DNA of 64,000 nucleotides from CAZJBS01 sp964544475 (lineage in GTDB: Bacteria; CLD3; SB21), in the NCBI GenBank assembly GCA_964544475.1, contig CAZJBS010000011.1, forward strand, positions 1 to 64,000. Direction: 5' to 3'. Every line of letters starts with the position of its first letter. Positions within the stretch are counted from its first letter, which is position 1. Position numbers and translations under genes: made by a program. Below are positions 24,886 to 33,899 of this stretch, in pieces. The notes beneath the pieces were generated by a model. The model ran no database searches. It saw only the letters and a program-made list of their open reading frames with translations, and had not been told where the DNA came from.

Positions 24886-25959
24886 ATGAAAAAGAAAGTA
24901 GTTCTAACTTTGATCCTGGCGGGGGCTGTTTTGACGGCCTTTTCCGCGTGGTCAATCTCTTCCGGTCAGGCCGTGTCGGGGCTCCTTTTTCCGCTGCAGT
25001 TCATCCAGCAGAGCATGAACCAGCGTTATCGAGATATCTACAAGGAGCAAGACCGCGCGAAGCTTGTCAAGTTCAGCCACGTTTACCACAAGAACGATGT
25101 GGGGGCCGAGTGCAGTCAATGCCATGCCAATGCGGATGGCAGTGGCGCGGCGGCGGACAACCTGCTGCCCAGGATGGCCGAGTGTTACACCTGCCATGAT
25201 CAAAAGACGACCGATTGCAAGTACTGTCACCTGGAAGCGGCCGAGCCGTATTCGTCGTTTGTCAACCCAAAGCGCGAACTGGTTTTTTCGCATCAAGCAC
25301 ATATCACCGGGCAAAAACTGAAATGCGAAGACTGCCATGCCGATGTGACCCAAAAGGGCTATACATCGGCCAGCGCCTTGCCGGCGATGGACCGGTGCAT
25401 GACCTGCCATAACGGCGTCCAGTCCGCCAACGATTGCCGCACCTGCCACACGGACATACGGTTTATCCGGCCGGATGATCACTCATCCGATTTCTTGTAC
25501 ACCCACAAACAAGTTGTGGCGGCCAGTTCCAACACGAACTGTGTATTCTGTCATACGGAAGAAAGCTGCCAGGAATGCCATGAGGGAGGCAACCTGCAGA
25601 CTCTGAAGAAGAAAGATCTCATTGGTTCACGCGGTGCCAGGTCCGGTGGTGACCATCCAATGATTCTCGAGAGTGCGCACGCACTGGATTATGTGGTGAC
25701 CCATCGGTTTGACGCCAAGGCCAAAACCATGGAATGCCAATCGTGCCATGAACCAGAATCCTTTTGCAGCAAGTGTCACGCCGAAGGCAACCGCACGGCG
25801 GCGCCACTCTGGCATGCGGTTGCCGGTTTTAGCGGTGCGATGCACGGCGTGATCGCCAGGAAAGATATGGAAAACTGCGCGTCCTGTCATCAGGTGGAAG
25901 GCGAAGACGTGGTCTGCATGAGGTGCCACCTTGCGAACGGCCATGTGAGAGAAAACTAA
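24886..25959 (+). CDS. periplasmic dodecaheme cytochrome c
   Basis: This is a 357-residue protein with twelve CxxCH motifs (from CSQCH near residue 71 to CMRCH near the C-terminus) and an N-terminal hydrophobic segment (KKVVLTLILAGAVLTAFSAW) that is a signal peptide or membrane anchor. Repeated FSHVYH and FSHQAH elements before heme pairs are typical of class III (c3/c7) cytochromes and supply distal His ligands. The ATG at 24886 is preferred over TTG at 24874. It is co-transcribed with the barrel gene and the two following small cytochromes. A periplasmic electron carrier or the heme wire inside the barrel is likely. Confidence 0.9.
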   Translation: MKKKVVLTLILAGAVLTAFSAWSISSGQAVSGLLFPLQFIQQSMNQRYRDIYKEQDRAKLVKFSHVYHKNDVGAECSQCHANADGSGAAADNLLPRMAECYTCHDQKTTDCKYCHLEAAEPYSSFVNPKRELVFSHQAHITGQKLKCEDCHADVTQKGYTSASALPAMDRCMTCHNGVQSANDCRTCHTDIRFIRPDDHSSDFLYTHKQVVAASSNTNCVFCHTEESCQECHEGGNLQTLKKKDLIGSRGARSGGDHPMILESAHALDYVVTHRFDAKAKTMECQSCHEPESFCSKCHAEGNRTAAPLWHAVAGFSGAMHGVIARKDMENCASCHQVEGEDVVCMRCHLANGHVREN

Positions 25960-25983
25960 GCCATTAATGATCGGAACGATGTT

Positions 25984-26364
25984 ATGAAAACCAAGATATG
26001 GATTGTGGCCGTGATTGTGGCTCTCATGGGCCTTGCCGCCTGCAGTGAACAGCGCAACGTGATGCTGGAACCACTTCCACCGCCGGATTACTTGACCTAC
26101 ACCGCCAACATGAAACCGCTGTTTGATGGGGCTTGCGTGAGTTGCCACGGCGAGACCAATCCCAGCGGTACCTACAGCATGGCGACGTATGCGGCATTGC
26201 TCGAAAATGGTTCCGATGGGACCACCCCGAACGCCATTGCCGGCGATTCAACGTGCTTGCTTATCACCAAAATCAAGGGCGGCCACTTTGCCTGGAATGG
26301 AGACGAAAACAAAATACGTCTACTGGTGCAGTGGGTCTACACGGACAGCCTGCGGGAAAACTGA
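25984..26364 (+). CDS. monoheme cytochrome c lipoprotein
   Basis: This is a 126-residue protein with lipobox LAAC (Cys20) and a single heme motif CVSCH (residues about 51-55, GACVSCHGE). The remainder (SMATYAALLENGSDG, TKIKGGHFAWN, VQWVYTDSLREN) resembles the small cytochrome domain often found in Planctomycetota and FCB bacteria. It lies 24 bp after the dodecaheme gene. It is probably a lipid-anchored shuttle. The function is inferred from heme content and neighbours. Confidence 0.8.
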   Translation: MKTKIWIVAVIVALMGLAACSEQRNVMLEPLPPPDYLTYTANMKPLFDGACVSCHGETNPSGTYSMATYAALLENGSDGTTPNAIAGDSTCLLITKIKGGHFAWNGDENKIRLLVQWVYTDSLREN

Positions 26365-26418
26365 TTCCAATGGTTTACTGGAGCTGAAATACAGGCATTC
26401 ACTCTCAAAGGAGGTATC

Positions 26419-26994
26419 ATGATGAAGCAGTTAATGTCATACTGGTTGATGGTCACTGTGGCTGTAATGTTTTTGGCGGCAACCAGCCTGCTCGTAGCTC
26501 AGGAGCAAAGCGCCGAAAAGCCACATGCGTTTGTCGGCAACGATAAATGCAAGCCCTGCCACATGTCGCCCAAAAAGGGTTCCCAGTACAAGCTCTGGGC
26601 TGAAAGCAAACACGCCAAGGCCTTTGAGACACTTGCGTCGGACAAAGCCAAGGAGCTTGGGGCTAAAGTCGAAGTGACAAATCCACAGGAAGACGGTAAA
26701 TGCCTCAAATGTCACATTGACGGCTTTGGCGTGGATGCCGCGTTACTGGGCGAAAAGTATAACAAAACCCAGGGTGTGGGATGCGAATCTTGTCATGGCG
26801 CGGGAGGGGACTATTGGACGAAAGAAGTCATGGCTGACGTGACGGCGGGCAAAATCGACGGAAAAACGGTTGGCCTGATCAATCCGACGGAAGAGGTCTG
26901 TAAGAAGTGTCACAATGAGGAATCACCGACTTTTGCGGGATTCAATTTCGAAGAGATGAGCAAGAAGATCGCCCATCCAATGCCCAAACCGTAG
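26419..26994 (+). CDS. tetraheme cytochrome c, c554-like
   Basis: This is a 191-residue protein with a strong AAGGAGG seven bases before the ATG. The signal peptide ends SLLVAQEQS. It has four CxxCH motifs: CKPCH, CLKCH, CESCH and CKKCH. The pattern VGNDKCKPCHMS...W..SKHAKAFETL...CLKCH..G.....GVGCESCHG is that of the cytochrome c554/c-prime family. A soluble periplasmic carrier is likely. A terminator follows, ending the four-gene unit that began with the barrel gene. Confidence 0.88.
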   Translation: MMKQLMSYWLMVTVAVMFLAATSLLVAQEQSAEKPHAFVGNDKCKPCHMSPKKGSQYKLWAESKHAKAFETLASDKAKELGAKVEVTNPQEDGKCLKCHIDGFGVDAALLGEKYNKTQGVGCESCHGAGGDYWTKEVMADVTAGKIDGKTVGLINPTEEVCKKCHNEESPTFAGFNFEEMSKKIAHPMPKP

Positions 26995-27015
26995 GATCGA
27001 TCGTTTCTGCATTGC

Positions 27016-27054
27016 AAAGGCTGCTTCTCACGGCGAGAGCAGCCTTTTCTTTTT
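27016..27054 (+). terminator. Rho-independent terminator
   Basis: AAGGCTGC...GCAGCCTT, with an inner TCTC/GAGA extension, is followed by TTCTTTTT. Confidence 0.85.
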
Positions 27055-27090
27055 GCCGGAAATTCGAACCTCTCAGGACGTGAATTCAGG

Positions 27091-27104
27091 ATGACATTTG
27101 TCAT
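27091..27104. promoter_or_regulatory. perfect CRP/FNR-like palindrome
   Basis: ATGACATTTGTCAT is a perfect 14-bp inverted repeat 102 bp before the start of the 13-heme fusion gene. It is the best copy of the shared TGAY-N4-RTCA motif in the window. Confidence 0.6.
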
Positions 27105-27205
27105 AATAGAACCTGATTAATGTCGTTGTTAATTAATTTATATGAATTTAAATTCACGCTGAGTGGGAAACCGGATCTGCGTTCTACTATTTTTTAGGAT
27201 TGTGT

Positions 27206-29374
27206 ATGCTACGAATTTGGATGTTTCCAGTTTTCTTGTTGGCTTTGGTCCATTGCGCATCGACCGAATTGCGGTCTCAAACGAACCAGACGTGCCTCGA
27301 GTGCCACAGCGATAATTCATTGACCATGACCAAAGGGAAAAAAGAGGTTTCCCTTTATGCCGATGAAAAAATCCTGCACAAGTCGGCCCACAAGAAACTG
27401 AACTGTACGGCATGCCATACCGGCTTCAATCCTGACGATATTCCTCACAAAGAACGAATTCTTCCGGTCAATTGCCTCTCGTGTCACAACAAAGCCTTGC
27501 TGAAGCACAATTTTCATCCGGATATGGTGAATGCCACGGGGCGGGATGTCAAACCCAACCTGTCATGCAAAGGATGTCATGGCACGCACGAAGTCATTTC
27601 TACGGATGTGGAGGGAAGCCGATGGCACGAGAGAAGTCTGATGAAGTCCTGTGGCAAATGCCATGAGCAGGAGGCTGAGAAGTTCGCCATCTCGGCGCAC
27701 GGCAAGGCTTTGGACGAACATGTCAAGGAGGCTCCGAACTGCCTGAAATGCCATCAGGGCGACATCACGCGAATTCATGCCGGTCAGGACAGCGTGCAAC
27801 TAAAAGTGGCCCAGGCCAAAATGTGTGAGTCATGCCATGTTGACAACGCCCAAGTTGCGGACAAGACGGTGCGAGGCAGCAAGTTCGTGGCTTCCTATGA
27901 ACGGAGTATTCATGGAATGGCTTTGGCCAAAGGCAACGCCAACGCCGCCAACTGTGTGGACTGTCACGGCAGCCATGAAATGAACAAGAGCTTTGTGCTG
28001 ACGTCCAAGGTCAACAAACTCAACCTGCAGGATGTCTGTGCCAAGTGCCACAAGTCGATTGTGAGCGAATATGCAGGCAGCATTCATGCCGAAGCGCTGC
28101 ACAAGGGGAACATGGATTCGCCGGTTTGCAAGGACTGCCATGGTGAACACGACATTCTTGAACATACGGATCCAAGATCACCGGTTTCATCTCGAAATGT
28201 ATCTCAGCAGGTCTGTGGACAATGTCACGCATCGGTGAAACTGACTCAGAAATACGGACTTTCCACAGACCGTTTCCAGACTTTCTCGGACAGCTATCAC
28301 GGATTGTCGACACGCGGAGGATCCGTGGAAGTGGTGAATTGTGCCAGTTGTCACGGCGCCCACGGCATTAAGAAATCCAGTGATTCAACGTCATCGGTCA
28401 GCAAGGAAAATATCGTCAAGACTTGCGGGAAGTGTCATCCCGGCGCATCGACACGTTTCGCCGTGGGTTCGGTACATGTGAATGAAGCCGTCAAGGAAGA
28501 ATCGCCGGCCGTATATTGGGTGGCCAATGTCTACATCTGGCTTATTGTGTCCCTCATTGGCGCCATGTCATTTCATAACGTTGCCGATTTGATTCGAAAG
28601 ATCAGGCGGAAACTCATGGTGCAGAAGGGTCTGATCGAAGAGCATCCGGTCAGGCACCGCTTGTATCTCCGAATGACGCTCAATGAACGACTGCAACACG
28701 CCACCATGGCCGGCAGTTTTATTCTGTTGGTTGTGACGGGCTTCATGCTCCGTTTTCCGGATTCATGGTGGGTGGCCGGAATTCGACATCTCAGCGACTA
28801 CGTATTTGAACTTCGAAGTTGGATCCACCGCATCGCCGGTGTGGTCCTCGTGGCGATATCCGTCTATCATATTCTATATCTGACGATGACGGCGCGGGGC
28901 CGGCAACTTTTCAAGGATCTTCTGCCAAAGCCCTCCGATATCGCGGATGCACTCAATGTCGTACGTTACAATTTTGGAGTCCTGAAAGACAAACCCATGC
29001 TGGGCCGCTTCAGTTATGTGGAGAAAAGCGAATACTGGGCCCTCGTGTGGGGAACCATCCTGATGGGTATGACGGGAGCCATTCTGTGGTTTGAAACAGA
29101 ATCCATCGGCCTCTTCACAAAACTGGGATGGGACATCGCGCGGACGATCCATTACTACGAAGCCATTCTGGCCACGCTGGCCATCATCGTTTGGCATTTC
29201 TATTTTGTCATATTCAATCCGGATGTGTACCCCATGAGTCTGGCCTGGCTGACCGGCAAGATCTCTGAAAAGGACATGGAAGAAGAGCACGCATTGGAAT
29301 TACGCCAGATACTGGCCAAAGAAAGTGAAGACGCCGACTCGCATACCGAGGATCTTCAGAAGCCGAAAACTTAG
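27206..29374 (+). CDS. 13-heme cytochrome c fused to b-type membrane module (CbcL-like)
   Basis: This is a 722-residue inner-membrane protein. A signal-like N-terminus is followed by a periplasmic domain (to about residue 430) with thirteen CxxCH motifs. The C-terminal part has five hydrophobic helices (starting near 437, 498, 539, 611 and 652) with His residues in the order of the FdnI/HydC cytochrome b family (LQHATMAG, WIHRIAGV, VYHILYL, IVWHFYF). The same layout is known in Geobacter CbcL, a quinol oxidase for low-potential extracellular respiration, which has fewer c-hemes. AGGA precedes the ATG at 27206. It is followed ten bases later by a 19-heme relative. Confidence 0.88.
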   Translation: MLRIWMFPVFLLALVHCASTELRSQTNQTCLECHSDNSLTMTKGKKEVSLYADEKILHKSAHKKLNCTACHTGFNPDDIPHKERILPVNCLSCHNKALLKHNFHPDMVNATGRDVKPNLSCKGCHGTHEVISTDVEGSRWHERSLMKSCGKCHEQEAEKFAISAHGKALDEHVKEAPNCLKCHQGDITRIHAGQDSVQLKVAQAKMCESCHVDNAQVADKTVRGSKFVASYERSIHGMALAKGNANAANCVDCHGSHEMNKSFVLTSKVNKLNLQDVCAKCHKSIVSEYAGSIHAEALHKGNMDSPVCKDCHGEHDILEHTDPRSPVSSRNVSQQVCGQCHASVKLTQKYGLSTDRFQTFSDSYHGLSTRGGSVEVVNCASCHGAHGIKKSSDSTSSVSKENIVKTCGKCHPGASTRFAVGSVHVNEAVKEESPAVYWVANVYIWLIVSLIGAMSFHNVADLIRKIRRKLMVQKGLIEEHPVRHRLYLRMTLNERLQHATMAGSFILLVVTGFMLRFPDSWWVAGIRHLSDYVFELRSWIHRIAGVVLVAISVYHILYLTMTARGRQLFKDLLPKPSDIADALNVVRYNFGVLKDKPMLGRFSYVEKSEYWALVWGTILMGMTGAILWFETESIGLFTKLGWDIARTIHYYEAILATLAIIVWHFYFVIFNPDVYPMSLAWLTGKISEKDMEEEHALELRQILAKESEDADSHTEDLQKPKT

Positions 29375-29384
29375 GAACCTGAAC

Positions 29385-32162
29385 ATGAAGTGTGCGACGA
29401 TATGGGCAGTATGTCTTCTGTGGCTTGGCATGGCGGCGTGGGCTCAGGAAAATTCTGAGTGTTACGATTGTCATGACGACCCCTCGTTGGAAGTGGTCCG
29501 CAATGGCCGCACGGTCAGCCTGTATGTCAGCGCTAAGCGGCTTGGTCCAACGGCGCATCGAGATGTGAAATGCGTCGGTTGTCACGCGGAGTTGGCAGGT
29601 AAAGAACTGCCGCACGATGAATTTCAGTCCAGAGCCACCTGTGCTCCCTGTCATACGCAGGAGCAGAAGCAATACGACCTGGGATTACACGCCAAGGCCA
29701 GGCTTGCCGGTGACCGTCAGGCCCCTTCCTGTTTGGACTGCCATGGATCCCCGCATGATATCCTGCCGGCGAGAGATCACCGTTCGCCGGTGGCGCCTCT
29801 GAAGGTTCCGTCACTCTGCGGCCGCTGCCACCACGAAGGCTCTCCCATTCAAATCAAGTACGACATACCTCAATCCAATATTCTCGAAAACTACTCGGAG
29901 AGCATTCACGGCGAAGGATTGCTGAAAAAGGGTCTCGTGGTAAGCGCCAATTGTGCCTCGTGCCATACGGCCCATCTGATCCTGCCGCATACGGACCACC
30001 GGTCGTCCATAGCTCGACGCAATATCGCCCGTACTTGTACACAGTGCCATGCCGAGATTGAGAGCGTTCATCAGAAGATTATTCGTGGCGAGTTGTGGGA
30101 GAAGGAGGCCCATGTACTTCCCGCGTGTGTGGATTGCCATCAACCTCACAAAGTGCGAAAAGTATTCTATGAGGGGGGGCTGTCGGACTCGGATTGCCTC
30201 ATCTGCCATTCGAAGAGGGAATTGAAATCCGCCGATGGACGGTTGATGTTTGTGGACAGCAGGGAGACGGCAGGGTCAAGGCACGATAAGGTGGCTTGCA
30301 GCCAATGCCATGCCACGGTCAGTTCTTCCAAAGTACGTCCCTGCGAAACCATCACGCCGGACACGAAAGTCGATTGCTCATCCTGCCATGAGCAGGTTGG
30401 GAAGGACTTTGTGGAAAGCATGCATGGCCAGTTGTTTGCAAAGAAGGACCCCAACGCGCCGTTTTGTGTGGAATGCCATGGAACCCACAACGTCAAGGGC
30501 AAGCTGGTTGCGGATTCACCGATCTTCCCGACCAATATTCCGGATCTCTGCGGTCGCTGTCATCGGGAAGGCGAGAAAGCCGCGGTCAGGTACAAAGGGA
30601 CGGAACGGGAAATCGTAACCCACTATAGTGAGAGCATTCACGGTAAAGGCCTTCTTAAGAGTGGTCTCCTGGTTACGGCCAAGTGCACCGACTGTCACAC
30701 GGCGCATCGTGAATTGCCAAGCTCGGATTCCACATCAAGCGTCCATCCCAACAATGTACCTGGAACGTGCGGGCGTTGCCACAACGGCATCGAGGAGATG
30801 TTCGCGAAGAGCATCCATGCGAGGAGCGTTTCGACGTCCAGTGGAAAGTTGCCGGTCTGCAACGATTGTCACAGCGCCCATACGATCATGCGAACGGACG
30901 AGGCGGGATTCAAGTTGAAGATAACTTCGACCTGCGGGAAGTGCCATGAAGACATAACCAGGACATACTTCGACACCTACCATGGAAAAGTCTCGCAATT
31001 GGGCTATACGAAGACCGCCAAGTGCTACGATTGCCACGGTGCCCACGATATCCTGCCGGTATCGAACGCTCAATCGCATCTGAGCAGGGAAAACGTCGTT
31101 AAGACCTGCCAGAAGTGCCATCCGGAGGCCAACCGTCGTTTTGCGGGGTATCTGACGCACGCCACGCACCATGACCCGGAAAAATATCCCTACCTTTTCT
31201 GGGTTTTCTGGGGTATGACCGGACTACTCGTGGTGACCTTCACCGTGGGAGGACTCCACACTCTGTTGTGGCTGCCCAGGGCTCTGCAAATGCGGAAGGA
31301 ACATCGCAATGCGGAAACGGTTGCCCTGGAAGAGAGCGGACCGCAATACCAGCGGTTCACGCGCCTGAACCGGATGCTTCATATCGTCATGATCGTGAGT
31401 TTCATCAGTCTGGCTCTAACGGGGATGACCCTGAAATTCTCGAATACGGGATGGGCAAAATTCCTGTCCCACTTCTTCGGCGGATTTGAAAGCGCGGGAT
31501 ATATCCATCGCGTGGCCGGCGTATTCATGTTTATCATCTTTTTCACGCATATTTACGACCTCGTCCGCCGAAAGCGAAAGGAATACGGGTCGTGGAAACG
31601 CCTCATTTTCGGTCCGGATACCATGATGTTCAACAAGAAGGACTTGAAGGATTTCATTGGTTCCATCAAATGGTTTCTGGGCATCGGCAAGCGCCCCCTG
31701 TATGGGCGTTGGACCTATTGGGAAAAATTTGACTATTTCGCCGTGTTCTGGGGCATTGCGGTCATCGGTTCCACGGGTCTGGTACTCTGGTTTCCGGAGT
31801 TTTTCACCATACTGCTCCCTGGATTCTTCATCAATATTGCCACGATCATCCACAGCGATGAAGCGCTGCTGGCCGTCGGGTTCATTTTCACTGTTCATTT
31901 TTTCAATACCCACCTGAGGCCGGAGAAGTTCCCCATGGACATTGTCGTATTCACCGGCCGCATGAGTGTGGAGGAATTGAAACGCGACAAACCCGACGAA
32001 TATGAAAAGCTGGTCAGTAGCGGCGAATTGGAAAAATATCTCGTGGAACCGTATCCGCCTATTGTGACGCGCGCCATACGAGCCTTTGGATGGACGGCCC
32101 TGATCGTCGGATTTAGCATAGTGATTTGGATCATTTATGCCATGGTGTTCTCGTACCAATAG
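29385..32162 (+). CDS. 19-heme cytochrome c fused to b-type membrane module
   Basis: This is a 925-residue protein. The ATG at 29385 lies ten bases after the previous stop; upstream in-frame codons overlap that gene. The signal peptide ends MAAWAQE. Nineteen CxxCH motifs fill residues about 25-590 in an internally repetitive pattern (CGRCH..G......Y..SIHG.GLLKSGL....C.DCHTAH). Six hydrophobic helices follow (about 601, 663, 705, 778, 821, 899) with FdnI/HydC-type His (MLHIVMI, YIHRVAG, THIYDL, VHFFNTHL). It is a paralogue of the 13-heme fusion with an enlarged heme domain. Quinone-linked electron transfer across the inner membrane is inferred. Confidence 0.88.
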   Translation: MKCATIWAVCLLWLGMAAWAQENSECYDCHDDPSLEVVRNGRTVSLYVSAKRLGPTAHRDVKCVGCHAELAGKELPHDEFQSRATCAPCHTQEQKQYDLGLHAKARLAGDRQAPSCLDCHGSPHDILPARDHRSPVAPLKVPSLCGRCHHEGSPIQIKYDIPQSNILENYSESIHGEGLLKKGLVVSANCASCHTAHLILPHTDHRSSIARRNIARTCTQCHAEIESVHQKIIRGELWEKEAHVLPACVDCHQPHKVRKVFYEGGLSDSDCLICHSKRELKSADGRLMFVDSRETAGSRHDKVACSQCHATVSSSKVRPCETITPDTKVDCSSCHEQVGKDFVESMHGQLFAKKDPNAPFCVECHGTHNVKGKLVADSPIFPTNIPDLCGRCHREGEKAAVRYKGTEREIVTHYSESIHGKGLLKSGLLVTAKCTDCHTAHRELPSSDSTSSVHPNNVPGTCGRCHNGIEEMFAKSIHARSVSTSSGKLPVCNDCHSAHTIMRTDEAGFKLKITSTCGKCHEDITRTYFDTYHGKVSQLGYTKTAKCYDCHGAHDILPVSNAQSHLSRENVVKTCQKCHPEANRRFAGYLTHATHHDPEKYPYLFWVFWGMTGLLVVTFTVGGLHTLLWLPRALQMRKEHRNAETVALEESGPQYQRFTRLNRMLHIVMIVSFISLALTGMTLKFSNTGWAKFLSHFFGGFESAGYIHRVAGVFMFIIFFTHIYDLVRRKRKEYGSWKRLIFGPDTMMFNKKDLKDFIGSIKWFLGIGKRPLYGRWTYWEKFDYFAVFWGIAVIGSTGLVLWFPEFFTILLPGFFINIATIIHSDEALLAVGFIFTVHFFNTHLRPEKFPMDIVVFTGRMSVEELKRDKPDEYEKLVSSGELEKYLVEPYPPIVTRAIRAFGWTALIVGFSIVIWIIYAMVFSYQ

Positions 32163-32177
32163 CCAAGGAAAGCGCCA

Positions 32178-33671
32178 ATGAGACGTTTGCTGCCAGGTTC
32201 AGTGTACAACACGGTCTCCATGCTTGGGGCCGGCTTGGCGGTTGTCAGCTTGGGCCTTATTGTTTTTCTCATGGTTCTGGAAGCGACGGCCGCACATTCG
32301 AAACCTTACATGGGCATTCTCACGTTTATTATCATGCCCGTTTTTCTGATCCTGGGGCTGCTCTTGATTGCCTATGGCATCTGGCGTGAAAGAAAACTCC
32401 GCAAATTGGGTAAATCGTCGGAGGGGCACCTGCCGGTCATCAACCTCAATGAACCAAGCCACCGGCGCGCATTCGCCGTTTTCTTTTTCGGTTCGATCAT
32501 CTTCCTGGCCATGTCGGCATTCGGTAGTTTCAAAGCCTATGAGTTCTCGGATTCCAACGAATTCTGCGGTGAGACGTGTCACACGGTGATGCAACCCGAG
32601 TACACCGCCTTTCAGCATTCACCGCATGCCAGGGTCGGATGTGCCAAATGCCATATCGGGTCCGGGGCGGAATGGTTCGTGAAGGCCAAGATTTCCGGGG
32701 CGTATCAGGTGTATTCGGTCCTGTTTGACAAGTATTCCAAACCCATCCAGACGCCCATCGATAATCTCCGTCCCGCGCAGGAAACCTGTGAACAATGTCA
32801 TTGGCCCAAGCATTTTTTCAGCGAGAAACAACGTCGATTCACCTATTTTATCTCTGATGAATCGAACACCAAGTGGACCCTGAATTTGCTTATGAAAATA
32901 GGCGGGGGCAATGTGGAACAAGGGCCCACGTCCGGCATTCACTGGCACATGAACATTGCCAATCAAATCACGTATGCGCCTTCGGATCGATCCAGGCAAA
33001 AGATACCATGGGTCAAAGTGAAACGGCAAGACGGTTCTGAATCGGTCTATCAAAGCACGGAAGGGTCATTCAATGATGCCGCGCTGGCAACGACTGAGAT
33101 GAGACGCATGGACTGTATTGATTGCCATAACCGTCCGACCCACATTTATCATCACCCGTCGCGTTCCGTCAACGAATTGATGGATTTGGGTTGGATCGAT
33201 CCCGGGTTGCCGTTTGTAAAGAATATTGCCGTGAAAGCCCTGCAGCATTCCTATACCAGCACCGATCTTGCCCTGGACAGTATCCGTATCCTGATGGAGG
33301 ATTTCTATCGGACGAACTATCCCGAAATCGCGCTATCTGGGAAGGACAGGATAGACCGCGCGGTCGCCGAAACACAAAAGATCTATCAGAGAAATTTCTT
33401 TCCCGAGATGCGCGTCACTTGGCGGGGATTTCCGGACCATATCGGTCATATGTATTCCGCAGGGTGCTTCCGGTGTCATGACGGCAAGCACGTGAATGAA
33501 GCAGGCAAAGTCCTGTCTCGCGACTGCAACATCTGCCATACGCTCCTCGCACAGAAATTTGAAAACGACAAGCAGGAAGTGTCCATGCAAGGCTTGAATT
33601 ACCGACACCCGGTGGATGTCGACAAGGCGTGGATGGATATGAATTGCTACGATTGCCACATCGAAGAATAG
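32178..33671 (+). CDS. heptaheme NapC/NirT-family cytochrome (ImcH-like)
   Basis: This is a 497-residue inner-membrane protein. Three hydrophobic helices (about 12-38, 44-68, 97-116) precede a NapC/NirT heme domain. Heme motifs are CGETCH (CxxxCH), CAKCH, CEQCH, CIDCH, CFRCH, CNICH and CYDCH. FCGETCHTVMQPEYTAFQHS is the NapC-type quinol-oxidising signature. Three helices plus seven hemes is the layout of Geobacter ImcH, a quinol oxidase for high-potential extracellular acceptors. It lies 15 bp after the 19-heme gene, so the three membrane cytochromes form one operon. Electron transfer from menaquinol is likely; the acceptor is unknown. Confidence 0.87.
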   Translation: MRRLLPGSVYNTVSMLGAGLAVVSLGLIVFLMVLEATAAHSKPYMGILTFIIMPVFLILGLLLIAYGIWRERKLRKLGKSSEGHLPVINLNEPSHRRAFAVFFFGSIIFLAMSAFGSFKAYEFSDSNEFCGETCHTVMQPEYTAFQHSPHARVGCAKCHIGSGAEWFVKAKISGAYQVYSVLFDKYSKPIQTPIDNLRPAQETCEQCHWPKHFFSEKQRRFTYFISDESNTKWTLNLLMKIGGGNVEQGPTSGIHWHMNIANQITYAPSDRSRQKIPWVKVKRQDGSESVYQSTEGSFNDAALATTEMRRMDCIDCHNRPTHIYHHPSRSVNELMDLGWIDPGLPFVKNIAVKALQHSYTSTDLALDSIRILMEDFYRTNYPEIALSGKDRIDRAVAETQKIYQRNFFPEMRVTWRGFPDHIGHMYSAGCFRCHDGKHVNEAGKVLSRDCNICHTLLAQKFENDKQEVSMQGLNYRHPVDVDKAWMDMNCYDCHIEE

Positions 33672-33899
33672 CTCCCATAATCAAGACGGTATTGTTGTTG
33701 GTAGTTCATTTCTCTGTCTGCCCAATAAAACAAAATAGATCAGTAATTCCACTATGCCGTTTTTCTATGGAAAGGCGTGGTCGTTGACGTGTTTCCATGG
33801 CTCGTAACGATTCCATGACCAATATCATTGTTAAATCAGGGGTTTGGCTTTAAAATTAACAAGACGCGAACTCGCGCCAGACTGAAAAGGAGTCCACGT
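33672..33899. other. intergenic region before the ferredoxin oxidoreductase
   Basis: This 228-bp region shows no terminator after the heptaheme gene and no coding frame with a ribosome binding site. It contains the palindrome at 33815 and the korA leader. Confidence 0.4.
33815..33828. promoter_or_regulatory. TGAY-N4-RTCA palindrome before korAB
   Basis: ATGACCAATATCAT lies 72 bp before the korA start. It matches the site before the first cytochrome gene (21818) at 13 of 14 positions. Confidence 0.5.

Noticed and set aside
21987..33671. nitrite or sulfite reductase operon
   Set aside because: No NrfA-type CxxCK motif, siroheme protein or molybdopterin enzyme is present among the genes.
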